This document shows, in pieces, positions 44,297 through 53,358 of a DNA stretch of 62,055 nt. The stretch comes from CAYVQE01 sp964633205. GTDB lineage: Bacteria > Myxococcota > B64-G9. Below the pieces are notes generated by a model, which saw nothing but the letters and a program-made list of their open reading frames with translations, made no database searches and was not told the origin of the DNA. Position numbers and translations under genes: made by a program. Position 1 is the first letter of the stretch. Each line of letters starts with the position of its first letter. The stretch covers positions 1 to 62,055 of the forward strand of contig CAZWFN010000018.1 in assembly GCA_964633205.1 (NCBI GenBank). The letters run 5' to 3'.

Positions 44297-44306
44297 GCCG
44301 AGGGGG

Positions 44307-45131
44307 ATGGAGCCCGGCCAGAGCATCGTGCTCGGTCTGGTCCAGGGCCTGACCGAGTACCTGCCCATCTCGTCGACGGCCCATCTGCGGGTGGTGCCGG
44401 CCCTGCTGGGCTGGCCCGATCCGGGGGCGGCCTACTCGGCGGTGGTCCAGCTGGGCACCCTGCTGGCGGTGCTGGTCTACTTCTACCGCGACCTGTGGGC
44501 CCTGGCCGCGGCCTTCTTCGGCGGGCTGCGCCAGGGCCGGCCCTTCGCCGCGCCGCAGGCCCGGCTGGCCTGGATCATCCTGCTGGGCACGGTGCCGGTG
44601 GGCGTGTTCGGGCTGGTGTTCCAGCACGCCATCGAGACCCGGCTGCGCTCGCTGTGGGTGGTGGCCGCGGCCCTGGTGGCGCTGGCGCTGGTGCTGGCCG
44701 TCGCCGAATGGCTGGGCCGGCGCCACAAGCGCATGGAGCAGCTCGGCTGGGCCGGCGGGCTGCTGATCGGGCTGGCCCAGGCGCTGGCCCTGATCCCTGG
44801 CGCCTCGCGCTCGGGCGTGACCATCACCGCCGGGCTGCTGGTCGGGCTGGAGCGCACCGACGCGGCGCGGTTCTCCTTTCTGCTGGGGGTGCCGGCCATC
44901 GCGGCCAGCGGCCTGTACGAGCTGTGGTCGCTGGCCGAGTCCAGCCCGACCGGGGTGCCCTGGCTGGCGGTGGGGCTGGGCACGGCCATGGCCGCGGTGT
45001 CGGGCTACGCGGCCATCGCCTTTCTGGTGCGCTATCTGCAGCGACGGTCGACCCTGGTGTTCATCGTCTACCGGGTGGCGCTCGGCGCCGGGATCGCCGG
45101 GCTGTTGCTCGGCGGGGTGCTGCCGGCCTGA
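44307..45131 (+). CDS. uppP: Undecaprenyl-diphosphate phosphatase
   Basis: A 274-residue polytopic membrane enzyme recycling the undecaprenyl carrier. Active-site motifs are QGLTEYLPISSTAHL and PGASRSGVTI. About seven to eight hydrophobic segments. GAGGGGG precedes ATG 44307, ten bases after ahcY. Confidence 0.95.
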   Translation: MEPGQSIVLGLVQGLTEYLPISSTAHLRVVPALLGWPDPGAAYSAVVQLGTLLAVLVYFYRDLWALAAAFFGGLRQGRPFAAPQARLAWIILLGTVPVGVFGLVFQHAIETRLRSLWVVAAALVALALVLAVAEWLGRRHKRMEQLGWAGGLLIGLAQALALIPGASRSGVTITAGLLVGLERTDAARFSFLLGVPAIAASGLYELWSLAESSPTGVPWLAVGLGTAMAAVSGYAAIAFLVRYLQRRSTLVFIVYRVALGAGIAGLLLGGVLPA

Positions 45132-45175
45132 GCCGCCGGCGGCCGGCCTTCGGCGCCGCCGGAGAGGAGGCCCGC

Positions 45176-46228
45176 ATGGCGATCGAGTTCGTGCGCAAGC
45201 AGGAAAAGGCGGTCTTTCACAGCCCGCTCGAGGACATGGCCCTGGTCGAGCGCGTCATCGAGCGGCGGCGCGATCCACTGCTGGGCCACTGGGCCATCGG
45301 CAGCCCGGGGCTGGCCGGCAAGAAGACCATCTTCTTCGGCCCGGCCGACCCGGACGAGATCGAACGGCTGGCCGAGCAGAGCCGGCCGGGCTGCTTTCTG
45401 TGCCCGGGCCGGGTGGAGCAGGCCACCCCGCGCTACCCCGCCGATTGGCTCGCCGGCGGGCGGCTGCAGCGCGGCGACTGCCGGCTGTTTCCCAATCTCT
45501 TTCCCATCGGCGGCATCCACGCGGTGGTGGCCCTGGGCGAACAGCACTACCGCCGGCTGGACGATTTTCCGGCCGCGTTGCTGGCCGACGGGTTGGGCGT
45601 GGCGCTGGACTTCGTGCGCGCCGCCCGCCGGGCGCGGCCCGCGGCGGCCTGGTTCAGCGTCAACGCCAACTACCTGCACCCGGCCGGCGCCTCGGTCTTC
45701 CACCCCCACCTGCAGGTGCTGGGCGGCGTCGATCCGGCCAGCGCGGTGGAGCGGCTGGTCACCGCCTGCCGCGCCTACCGCGCCGCACACGGGGAGGACT
45801 ATTTCAGCGCCCTGCTCGCCGAGGAGCGCGCCCGCGGCGAGCGCTGGATCGGTGCCAGCGGGCCCAGCCGCTGGCTGACGCCCTTTGCCCCGGCCGGCAC
45901 CAACGAGGTGCTGGCGCTGCTGCCCGACTGCGGCGGGCTGGATGCGCTGGACGAGGCGGCGCTGGCCGGCCTGGCCGACGGCCTATCGCGGGCGCTGGCC
46001 GGCTATGCCGCGCTGGGTTTTTCCACCTTCAACTTCAGCCTGATCGCGGACGCCCTGGACGCCGCCGAGCCGGCCTGCCCGGTGCTGCTGCGCCTGATCG
46101 CGCGCCAGAACGTTTACCCCGGTTACCGCTCCGACGGCTACTTCGTCCAGCGCCTGCTGGGCGAAGAGCTGATGGTGCTCACCCCCGAAGAAGTGGCCAC
46201 CAGCCTGCGCCGCCAGTGGGCCGATTGA
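45176..46228 (+). CDS. GalT/HIT-superfamily nucleotidyl transferase-like protein
   Basis: A 350-residue protein starting at ATG 45176 after GGAGAGGAGG. The key motif is SVFHPHLQVLGG, an H-x-H-x-Q HIT/GalT active-site element. CFLCPGRVEQATPRYP, with a C-x2-C and an upstream KKTIFFGPADP, resembles the zinc region of GalT. FPNLFPIGGIHAVVAL is the usual GalT substrate-side strand. It could be a hexose-1-phosphate uridylyltransferase or an ADP-transferring relative; the substrate is uncertain. Confidence 0.75.
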   Translation: MAIEFVRKQEKAVFHSPLEDMALVERVIERRRDPLLGHWAIGSPGLAGKKTIFFGPADPDEIERLAEQSRPGCFLCPGRVEQATPRYPADWLAGGRLQRGDCRLFPNLFPIGGIHAVVALGEQHYRRLDDFPAALLADGLGVALDFVRAARRARPAAAWFSVNANYLHPAGASVFHPHLQVLGGVDPASAVERLVTACRAYRAAHGEDYFSALLAEERARGERWIGASGPSRWLTPFAPAGTNEVLALLPDCGGLDALDEAALAGLADGLSRALAGYAALGFSTFNFSLIADALDAAEPACPVLLRLIARQNVYPGYRSDGYFVQRLLGEELMVLTPEEVATSLRRQWAD

Positions 46229-46289
46229 CGCTGGGCGCGACTTCGCCAACAAGATGCAGGACGTGGCCTGACGGCCGGTCCGACCGCAC

Positions 46290-47300
46290 TCACTCATCCG
46301 GTTCCGCGTCCGGCTCGTGTTCACCTCCGCCCGATCCCGGCTGCCGGGTCTGCGCGAATGCAGCGCGGCGCAGCTTGTCGAGCGCGGCCTTGATGGTGTC
46401 GAAGATGCCGCTGCCCGAGCCGCCGCCGCCGGTCCGCTCCTCGATGGAATCGAGCTCGGCGTAGTACTCCTCGTAGACCGCTTCGTCGCCGTAGCCCAGC
46501 GCCTGGCCCATCTCGAGTTGCTCGCGGGCCGCGCGCAGCAGATCGGCCAGCTTCTGTTCCTGCTCGTCGTCGCGCTTCTCGTTCTCGGCCAGCTTCTCGG
46601 CTTTTTTCAGCATCACCTCGGCCCGCAGCAGCGGCAGCGGGATGACGTGGTTGGTGATCACCAGGGTGTTCAGCGCCCGGTTCAGCGCCGCCTTGGCCTG
46701 GTCGATCTCGCCCCGGTCGATCAGCGGCGCCACCGCCTTGATGGCCTCCGGGAAGCTGGCCAGCGGCACGTTGGTCACGTTGATCACGATCTCGCTGCCC
46801 AGCCCGGCGATCAGCTCGCGGGCCCGCTGGATTTTACCCTCTTCCAGCGCCTCGGTCGCTTCCCGCTTGGCCTGCTCGATGGCCTGTTTGGTGGTCAGCA
46901 GGTCGAAGGTGCTGACGCCGACGCTGATCGGTGCCAGCGCCAGGCCGGTGTGGCGGGCCAGCACCAGCTCGAGCTTGCCGACCACCTGCTCGAGCGCGGC
47001 CAGCGCCGCGTCGGGCTTCTCGTTCTCCAGCGCTTCGAGCGCCTTGCGCGTCTGGCGGACCGCGGTGGCCGCATCCTCGATCACGTCGCCGCGCTTTTTG
47101 CCGATGCGGCCGTCGATGCGCTCGTCGAGCCGGCCCTCGAGCGATTCGGCGATCGCCCGGCGGTCCTTTGCCGCCTGCTCGTCCGCGCCCGCCCGAACCG
47201 CATCCGGCGCGCCCCACACAACGGCGAGTCCGGCCAGCAACACGGTGGCCAGCAGCCGCTGCCCGCGGGCGTACCCGGTAGACCACGACGTCTGTCTCAT
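46290..47300 (-). CDS. YfdX-family periplasmic protein
   Basis: A 336-residue protein with a signal peptide (RLLATVLLAGLAVVWGAPDA; ATG 47300 after GGGGAGG). The core matches YfdX proteins: ALAALEQVVGKLELVLARHT, ALAPISVGVSTFDLL, LGSEIVINVTNVPLASFPEA and ALNRALNTLVITNHVIPLPL. YfdX is linked to acid and antimicrobial stress in enterobacteria; the mechanism is unclear. The Gly/Glu-rich C-terminal tail (about 290-336) is extra. Divergent from an MscS-like channel. Confidence 0.85.
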   Translation of the reverse strand: MRQTSWSTGYARGQRLLATVLLAGLAVVWGAPDAVRAGADEQAAKDRRAIAESLEGRLDERIDGRIGKKRGDVIEDAATAVRQTRKALEALENEKPDAALAALEQVVGKLELVLARHTGLALAPISVGVSTFDLLTTKQAIEQAKREATEALEEGKIQRARELIAGLGSEIVINVTNVPLASFPEAIKAVAPLIDRGEIDQAKAALNRALNTLVITNHVIPLPLLRAEVMLKKAEKLAENEKRDDEQEQKLADLLRAAREQLEMGQALGYGDEAVYEEYYAELDSIEERTGGGGSGSGIFDTIKAALDKLRRAAFAQTRQPGSGGGEHEPDAEPDE

Positions 47301-47501
47301 GTCGCACCTCCCCGTTTCGTAGGCTATTTTCGCTCTCCTGACGGTTTTGATAATCACGATTTGGCCCCTGTCAAGTCCCGCCGCGGAGCTTGCTGGTATA
47401 CAACTTGCTGTCATGCTCGCGGGTTGGGGGAGGTATGATGTCGCTACCGGCCGGATTCTGGACCGGATGCAAATGGATTTCGACTGCGCGGGAGGGCTGT
47501 G

Positions 47502-48107
47502 ATGCTGAAGCGTTTAGAGGAGCTGTGGACGCCAGGGGTGGCGTCTCTGGTCGCGGCGGCGGTGGTGGTGCTGCTGGTGCTGGTGGCCTACCTGTTGGCG
47601 CGGCGGGCGCTGGAGGGTGCCGGCCGCTCGGGGCGGGTGTCGCCGGAGGTGGTGCGCATGCTGAGCCGGGCGCTGCGCTGGGTGGCGCTGGTGCTGGTGC
47701 TGCTGGTCGGGCTGCAGGAGCTGGGCATGCTGGAGAACGCCTGGGCTGCGCTGACCGCGGTGCTGGCCATGGTGGCCATCGGCTTCGTGGCCGTCTGGAG
47801 CGTGTTGAGCAACGCGCTGTGCACGGTGCTGCTGCTGGTGTTCAAGCCCTTCCGCATCGGCGACCATGTCGAGCTGCCGGCCGAGGGCATCGCCGGCACG
47901 GCGGTGGATCTCAACTTCGCCTACACCATCCTGCGCGACGAGGCCGGCCACCTGATCCAGATCCCCAACAACCTGTTCTTCCAGAAGGTCGTCCGCCGCC
48001 AACCGCAAGGCGGCGAGATCGAGCTCGAGGACCAGCTCGCCAGCCGCGGCCCGGCCGAGCCGGAGCGGCAGGAGCAGGCGCCGGTGGTCCGATCCCAGAC
48101 GGAATGA
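47502..48107 (+). CDS. Small MscS-family mechanosensitive channel
   Basis: A 201-residue membrane protein. Three hydrophobic segments (about 13-33, 60-82, 90-118) precede the MscS beta domain (VFKPFRIGDHVELP, GTAVDLNFAYTILRDEAGHL, IQIPNNLFFQKVVRR). The large C-terminal alpha/beta vestibule of E. coli MscS is lacking. GGAGGG lies just before ATG 47502; GTG 47499 is an alternative. The divergent YfdX-like gene suggests a shared envelope-stress context. Confidence 0.87.
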   Translation: MLKRLEELWTPGVASLVAAAVVVLLVLVAYLLARRALEGAGRSGRVSPEVVRMLSRALRWVALVLVLLVGLQELGMLENAWAALTAVLAMVAIGFVAVWSVLSNALCTVLLLVFKPFRIGDHVELPAEGIAGTAVDLNFAYTILRDEAGHLIQIPNNLFFQKVVRRQPQGGEIELEDQLASRGPAEPERQEQAPVVRSQTE

Positions 48108-48283
48108 GCCGAACCGGATGGCTTGGAGCGAGCGACTGCGGTTGTAGCCCGGGCATTGCGCTGGCGGGCAGGTGTTGCTTCGGGGAGACAGCCATCCGGT
48201 GCTCCCAGTAAAATATCCTCTCCATTACAAGTGGTTGTATCACGGATCGGTTGGCCCAGCGCTTGCAGAGCTGATGAAGAGCC

Positions 48284-48314
48284 TTGACAGAGCGCCGATG
48301 GGCGGCGCTAGAAT
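48284..48314 (+). promoter_or_regulatory. Candidate promoter for the transglutaminase-type lipoprotein
   Basis: TTGACA (48284-48289) and TAGAAT (48309-48314), both near consensus but 19 bases apart. 54 bases before ATG 48368. The rest of 48108-48283 shows nothing further. Confidence 0.5.
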
Positions 48315-48367
48315 GCGATTTTCGCGATAAACGATAGTCCATTGTCCGCTTTCGGGAGGGAGTCTCC

Positions 48368-50413
48368 ATGAGAAAGATGATCGCTTTGCTGTTGTGTCTG
48401 CCCTTGACCGGGCTGGTCGTCGGTTGTGGTGCCGGCGACGGTGGCGGCGAGATGACCTGTGCCGACCTGCCCTACGGCAAGATCCGGCAGGACTGCATCG
48501 ACAAGCAGGCCCCCAAGGCCGACCGCTGGGATGCGCGCAACGATCCGCAGCTGTTCGGCGTTGACCTGGAGTACCGCTTCGAGCAACTGCCCCTGGCGGG
48601 CAGCGCCGAGCAGATGCCCTGGCCGGACACCTACTGGCCGACCTACGCCGATTCGGTCAACGATCGCTGGCAGGGCCAGGACACCTACTCGCCGCTCGAG
48701 AAGTACGACCTGGCCTTCAACGATTGGACCCCGCCCGAGGGCTTCGACAACCTGATCCCCTTCTCGGATTGCGGCAACGAGTTCGACGCCGAGTACTACG
48801 AGCAGCTCGGTCCGGCGGCCAAGTACTGGTCGAACAACAAGGGCAACAAGCGCCAGCGCGACATGTGGGAGGAAGAGGGCTGCGAGGACGAGATCGAGGG
48901 CTGGTGGGGTCTGTGCCACGCCTGGGTACCGGCCGCCATCCTGGAGCCCGAGCCGGCCCGGGCGGTGACCTACAACGGGGTCACCTTCGAGGTCTCGGAC
49001 ATCAAGGCGCTGCTGATGATGATGTACGACCGCAGCAAGACGCGCTTTCTGGGCCGGCGCTGCAACCTCAAGAACGAGGAGATCGAGCGCGACGAGTACG
49101 GCCGCATCGAGCAGACCGAGTGCCGCGATACCAACGCCGGCTCGCTGTACCTGATCGTGACCAACATGCTCGGCCGCGACAAGCGGGCCTTCGCCGAGGA
49201 TCGCACCATGTCCTACCAGGTGTGGAACCAGCCGGTGGTGGGCTACGAGATCAAAAACCACATCGAGCTCGACGAGGCCGAGGCGGCCAAGCTGATCGAC
49301 ACCGACTGCGACGCCGACGGCAACAGCTGCGAGTACATCTGGAACGAGGACGCCGAGCGCTTCTTCGAGGTGCTGATGGACGTCGACTACATCACCGAGT
49401 CGCACGCCTCGACCGAGCCCATGGTGCCGCAGATCGACCGCTACATCCGCACCGACGAGTACCACATGATCGTCGAGGCCGACGCCGACGGCGCGGTCAT
49501 CGGCGGCGAGTGGATCTCCGAATCCGTCAATGCCTTCCCGGAGCGTGTCTACACCGGCGACAGCCAGGCCACCCACGCCGACTTTTTATGGCTGCCGCTG
49601 CGGGCCGGCTGGCGCGCCAACCCGCACGCCGACCTGGACAAGGTCCGCATGCTGGTGCGCATGAGCCTCGAGGACGGGCAGCAAGGTGACATCGACGCCA
49701 AGACCTACGTCGGCGAGGCCGGTGTGGCCATCCCGGACGACGATCCGGCCGGCGCCAGCGCCTTCGTCGACGTGCCGGACGATATCCAGATCGACAAGCT
49801 GCGGGTGGCGGTCGACATCGAGCACAGCTACATCGGTGACCTGACCCTGACGCTGAAGCACGGCGGCCACGCGGTCGAGTTGCAGAAGAACGCCGGCGGC
49901 AGCACCGACGACATCGAGAAGACCTTCGACGTGACCGGCTTCGCCGGCAGCGCGGCCGGCGAGTGGGAGCTGCACGTGGCCGACAACGCCGCCCGCGACA
50001 CCGGCACCATCCGCGCCTTCGAACTGATCGTGGTCAGCGGCGACGATGTGGCCCCGACCGACGATGAGATCTTCAGTGCCGATCCGGGTGCCGACATCCC
50101 GGATAACGACGAGGCCGGCATGGAGAGCACCATCGCGGTGCCGGGCTCCGGCACGATCAAGACCCTGCGCGTGGCCGTGGACATCAGCCACACCTGGATC
50201 AGCGATCTGACAGTCGAGCTACACCACGGCACCGGCGTGGCCGTGCTGCACAACCGCGAGGGCAACGACAGCGACGACATCCAGAAGACCTACACCGTCG
50301 AGGACTTCAACAACGTCGATTCCAGCGGCGACTGGAAGCTGGTCATCCGCGACAACGCCCAGTACGACACCGGCGTGCTCAACGCCTGGTCGCTGGAGAT
50401 GGAGCGCCGGTAA
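48368..50413 (+). CDS. Lipoprotein with transglutaminase-elicitor-like domain and two P-type domains
   Basis: A 681-residue lipoprotein (LLLCLPLTGLVVGCGAG; GGGAGGGAG before the ATG). The catalytic-type region contains DEIEGWWGLCHAWVPAAILE, EPARAVTYNGVTFEVSDIKA and FLGRRCN, matching the transglutaminase-like family first known as a Phytophthora elicitor. The Cys in GLCHAW would be the nucleophile. Two repeats of a P/proprotein-convertase-like beta domain follow (about 450-560 and 570-681; IPDDDPAGASAFVDVPDDIQ and IPDNDEAGMESTIAVPGSGT). It probably crosslinks or deamidates extracellular proteins. A strong terminator follows. Confidence 0.85.
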   Translation: MRKMIALLLCLPLTGLVVGCGAGDGGGEMTCADLPYGKIRQDCIDKQAPKADRWDARNDPQLFGVDLEYRFEQLPLAGSAEQMPWPDTYWPTYADSVNDRWQGQDTYSPLEKYDLAFNDWTPPEGFDNLIPFSDCGNEFDAEYYEQLGPAAKYWSNNKGNKRQRDMWEEEGCEDEIEGWWGLCHAWVPAAILEPEPARAVTYNGVTFEVSDIKALLMMMYDRSKTRFLGRRCNLKNEEIERDEYGRIEQTECRDTNAGSLYLIVTNMLGRDKRAFAEDRTMSYQVWNQPVVGYEIKNHIELDEAEAAKLIDTDCDADGNSCEYIWNEDAERFFEVLMDVDYITESHASTEPMVPQIDRYIRTDEYHMIVEADADGAVIGGEWISESVNAFPERVYTGDSQATHADFLWLPLRAGWRANPHADLDKVRMLVRMSLEDGQQGDIDAKTYVGEAGVAIPDDDPAGASAFVDVPDDIQIDKLRVAVDIEHSYIGDLTLTLKHGGHAVELQKNAGGSTDDIEKTFDVTGFAGSAAGEWELHVADNAARDTGTIRAFELIVVSGDDVAPTDDEIFSADPGADIPDNDEAGMESTIAVPGSGTIKTLRVAVDISHTWISDLTVELHHGTGVAVLHNREGNDSDDIQKTYTVEDFNNVDSSGDWKLVIRDNAQYDTGVLNAWSLEMERR

Positions 50414-50461
50414 CCGACCCCGGGGGGGCGCCAGGGGGAAATACCAGGGGACGCACCCGAT

Positions 50462-50494
50462 CGGGCCCCGGCCGAGCGCCGGGGCCCGGTTTTT
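50462..50494 (+). terminator. Rho-independent terminator
   Basis: A perfect 11-bp stem (CGGGCCCCGGC / GCCGGGGCCCG, loop CGAGC) followed by GTTTTT, 49 bases after the lipoprotein stop. Confidence 0.92.
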
Positions 50495-50507
50495 CATGTG
50501 CGCAAGG

Positions 50508-50814
50508 CTACTCGCCGGCGCACTCGTGGGCGTCGTCGCTGAAGGGGCCGGGCAGGCCGGGCAGCCAGAGGGTGCCGGTGGGCTTGAACTCGCCCTGGAA
50601 CTGCTGCTGCTCTTGGTAGGGCTCGTCCAGCTCGACCAGCACCCGGCTGCGGCTGGAGCGCCAGCGGCCGCTGATGAGCTTCAGCTCGCCGGCCGGGTCG
50701 TTTTCCGGCCGCAGCCACAGGGTGCACTTGCCCTTGGTCTCAAAGCGCAGCCCACTGGCCGGCGGCGAGCAGGATGACCCAGGGGATGGTACGGCCGGTC
50801 AGGATTGCGGACAT
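50508..50814 (-). pseudogene. Frameshifted small secreted protein
   Basis: From ATG 50814 (GGGAGG upstream) a signal-like start is read: MSAILTGRTIPWVILLAAGQ. That frame ends at TGA 50740-50742. The adjacent frame carries a natural-looking protein to TAG 50508: LRFETKGKCTLWLRPENDPA, ELKLISGRWRSSRSRVLVEL, FQGEFKPTGTLWLPGLPGPF. The total span is 307 bases (one over a multiple of three), so a single-base insertion or sequencing error near 50745-50760 would restore one roughly 101-residue secreted protein. No family recognised. Confidence 0.65.
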
Positions 50815-50854
50815 GATCTCGACCTCCCGGGATTCGGGCTGCCCCCCACCCCAA

Positions 50855-50908
50855 CCCTCCCCCGCAGCGCCAGATTCACGAGGTTTCCACGCTCCGCTGG
50901 GGGGAGGG
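50855..50908. repeat. Imperfect inverted repeat
   Basis: CCCTCCCCCGCAGCG (50855-50869) pairs, with one bulge, with CGCTGGGGGGAGGG (50895-50908). It lies in the non-coding gap between the frameshifted gene and the end of the nucleoside kinase gene. Confidence 0.5.
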
Positions 50909-50982
50909 AGCTGTTGGCGATTGCGCCTCGGTGTACCAGCGGATTCGATGTTCGGAAGCGGACACTTGCAACTCGGACCTCT

Positions 50983-52653
50983 CTAGTAGCGGAAGGTGCT
51001 GCCGCCGATGAACTCGCGCAGGATGGAGTTCTGCGGCACGCGATCGGGGAACACGCCCACGATCAGCGACAGCAGCTTCATCAGCCGGTGGACCTCGTGG
51101 TAGTTGAGATCGTCTTGCATCACGTCGAGCAGGAAGCGCTCGGCGTAGACCTTCAGCACCGCCGCCTCGTAGGGCAGGGTGGTGTTGAACATGGCGTCGG
51201 CCTGCTCCTGGAACGGGAAGATATTGCGCTGCTCGCCGCGGCGTACCGAGGGCCAGCTGGCCAGGGTCTCCGATGCGTTGTAGCCGCGGTAGAGCCGGTC
51301 GCGCACGATGCGCCGCAACAGGCGCAGATCGGTGGTGTGGATGCGGTTGGCGTCGTCGAGGCACAGCTGGCTGAGCGCCGAGACGTAGAGCTTGAACTTG
51401 TTCTCCTGCGGCACCTGGTCGGTCAGCCGGTCGTTCAGCCCGTGGATGCCCTCGACGATCAGCACCTCGCCCGGTCCCAACCGCAGGGTGCGCCACTTGA
51501 CGGCCGGCACCCGCTTGCCGGACTCGAAGTCGAACCGCGGCGTGGCCACCTCGTGACCGTCGAGCAGCGCCACCAGCTGCTGGTTGAACAGCTCCAGGTC
51601 GATGGCCTCGATCGATTCGAAATCGTAGTTGCCATCGGCGTCCAACGGGGTATCGACCCGGTTGAGGTAGTAGTTGTCGATGCTCAAGCCCACCGGCTTG
51701 AGCCCGTTGCACTTGAGCTGCACCGACAGCCGCTTGAGCAGGGTGGTCTTGCCCGACGAGGACGGCCCGGCGATCAGCACGATGCGCACCCGGTCGCGGT
51801 TGGCCACGATCTGGCTGGCGATCTCGGCGATGCGCTTCTCGTGAAAGCCCTCCGAGACGCGGATCAGCTCGTGGATGCCCGACTTGATCACCTCGCGGTT
51901 GAGCTGGCCGATGTTCTCCACCCCCAACATGCGGTTCCATTCCTTGCTCTGGCGGTGGATCTGGAACAGCTTGCTGGTCTCGGGCGGCGGCTGGTCGAGC
52001 GGCCCGCAGTCTTCGCGCTCCGGGAAGCGCAGCACGAAGCCGGGCGGGTAGGACGCCAGGCCGAAGCAGTTCAAATACGAGCTCGACGGTGGCGTGGGCC
52101 CGTGGTGGATGTCGACCGTACCGCCCAGGTGTACCAGCCGGATGGTCTCGTGCCAGAAGGTGCTGAGCAGCTCGACCCGATCGGTCAACCCCAGCACCCG
52201 AAAGCGCCGCAGCGCCTCGGGCACCCCGGTGCGCTCCTGTTCGAAGGCCAGGTCTTCGGCCACGATCTTCTCCATCTCGACCCGGATGCGCTCCAGCCGG
52301 CTGTCGTCGATCGGCGGCTCGCCGGTCCAGTCGAAGTAGAAGCCGTCGCCCAGCGATTGGCCCACCACCAGCCGCATCCCGGGAAACAGCCGCCGGGTCG
52401 CCTCGAGCAGCATCAGGATGCAGCCGCGGCGGTAGATGCGCAGCCCGGGGGCGCTCAGCGCGTCGATCAAGCGCACTTCGGCGCCCTCGTACAGGGTGGC
52501 GTTGAGCGAGACCCGGCGGTTGTTGACCAGGGCACCGATCGGCCGGCGCAGCCCCAGGCCGGGATCGGATTCGCCCGCCACCAGCGCCAGGATGGGGGTC
52601 GAGTCGGGGATGCGCAGCGGGCGCCCGTCCAGTCTGATGTTGACCATCTTCAT
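50983..52653 (-). CDS. Uridine kinase-like nucleoside kinase with TGS and ThrRS-type N-terminal domains
   Basis: A 556-residue protein. An N-terminal TGS-like part (KMVNIRLDGRPLRIPDSTPI) leads to a ThrRS/AlaRS-type second additional domain (LFPGMRLVVGQSLGDGFYFD, DSRLERIRVEMEKIVAEDLA). The C-terminal P-loop kinase has VLIAGPSSSGKTTLLKRLSV, LSIDNYYLNR, YDFESIEAIDLELFNQQL and VLIVEGIHGLN. This fusion is a known family of about 550 residues related to uridine kinase; the physiological substrate is not settled. It stands alone on the left strand. Confidence 0.9.
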   Translation of the reverse strand: MKMVNIRLDGRPLRIPDSTPILALVAGESDPGLGLRRPIGALVNNRRVSLNATLYEGAEVRLIDALSAPGLRIYRRGCILMLLEATRRLFPGMRLVVGQSLGDGFYFDWTGEPPIDDSRLERIRVEMEKIVAEDLAFEQERTGVPEALRRFRVLGLTDRVELLSTFWHETIRLVHLGGTVDIHHGPTPPSSSYLNCFGLASYPPGFVLRFPEREDCGPLDQPPPETSKLFQIHRQSKEWNRMLGVENIGQLNREVIKSGIHELIRVSEGFHEKRIAEIASQIVANRDRVRIVLIAGPSSSGKTTLLKRLSVQLKCNGLKPVGLSIDNYYLNRVDTPLDADGNYDFESIEAIDLELFNQQLVALLDGHEVATPRFDFESGKRVPAVKWRTLRLGPGEVLIVEGIHGLNDRLTDQVPQENKFKLYVSALSQLCLDDANRIHTTDLRLLRRIVRDRLYRGYNASETLASWPSVRRGEQRNIFPFQEQADAMFNTTLPYEAAVLKVYAERFLLDVMQDDLNYHEVHRLMKLLSLIVGVFPDRVPQNSILREFIGGSTFRY

Positions 52654-52752
52654 GGCGGCCCAATGCTATCCCGAACGATCGGATGATCCAAGGTTTTTGC
52701 CCGGTTGGTCGCTCCATGGTCGCTTATGGGCCATTGAGGCCGGGCGGGCGGC

Positions 52753-53358
52753 GTGGTATGGCTCGATGCGATGGACGATCTGGCCGTCATCGAGCGAGCC
52801 GTGGCCGGCCACCACCGGCGGCGTATCCCGCTGGAGCAGCGGGTGCCGGCGGCGGTGCTGGTGCCCTTCTTGCGCCGTGGTGGCGCGTTGCACCTGCTGC
52901 TGGAAAAACGCGCCGCCCACCTGAACCACCACCGCGGCCAGATCGCCTTTCCCGGCGGGGCCCGCGAGCTCGACGACGACAGCGCGGTGGAGACAGCCCT
53001 GCGCGAGGCGGACGAGGAGGTGGGCTTGCCTCCGCGGCAGGTCACCATCTACGGCATGCTCGACGACCTGGTCACCGTGACCGGGTTCCGGGTCACCCCG
53101 GTGGTGGGCCGTATCCCGGACGATGCCGACCTGGCGCCCTCGCCGGACGAGGTCGACGAGCTGCTGTTCGTGCCCTGGTCGTTGTTCCTCGACGATCCGG
53201 TCGAAGGCGTGGTTCTGGAGCACGATGGCCACCACCTCGAGGTGGCCGCTTATCCCTTCGAACACCACCACATCTGGGGCGCCACCGCCCGCATCATCGG
53301 CTCGCTGGTCGAGCTGGTGGCCGCCGGCGAGGTCCCCGCGCTCGAGGAGGAAGCATGA
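52753..53358 (+). CDS. NUDIX hydrolase, CoA pyrophosphatase type
   Basis: A 201-residue protein from GTG 52753 (ATG 52771 also possible; neither has a good ribosome site). The NUDIX box is GGARELDDDSAVETALREADEEVGL, preceded by LNHHRGQIAFPGG, which is diagnostic of the NudL/CoA-diphosphatase branch. It likely cleaves CoA or acyl-CoA to phosphopantetheine and 3',5'-ADP. The stop overlaps the next start (ATGA). Confidence 0.88.
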   Translation: MVWLDAMDDLAVIERAVAGHHRRRIPLEQRVPAAVLVPFLRRGGALHLLLEKRAAHLNHHRGQIAFPGGARELDDDSAVETALREADEEVGLPPRQVTIYGMLDDLVTVTGFRVTPVVGRIPDDADLAPSPDEVDELLFVPWSLFLDDPVEGVVLEHDGHHLEVAAYPFEHHHIWGATARIIGSLVELVAAGEVPALEEEA

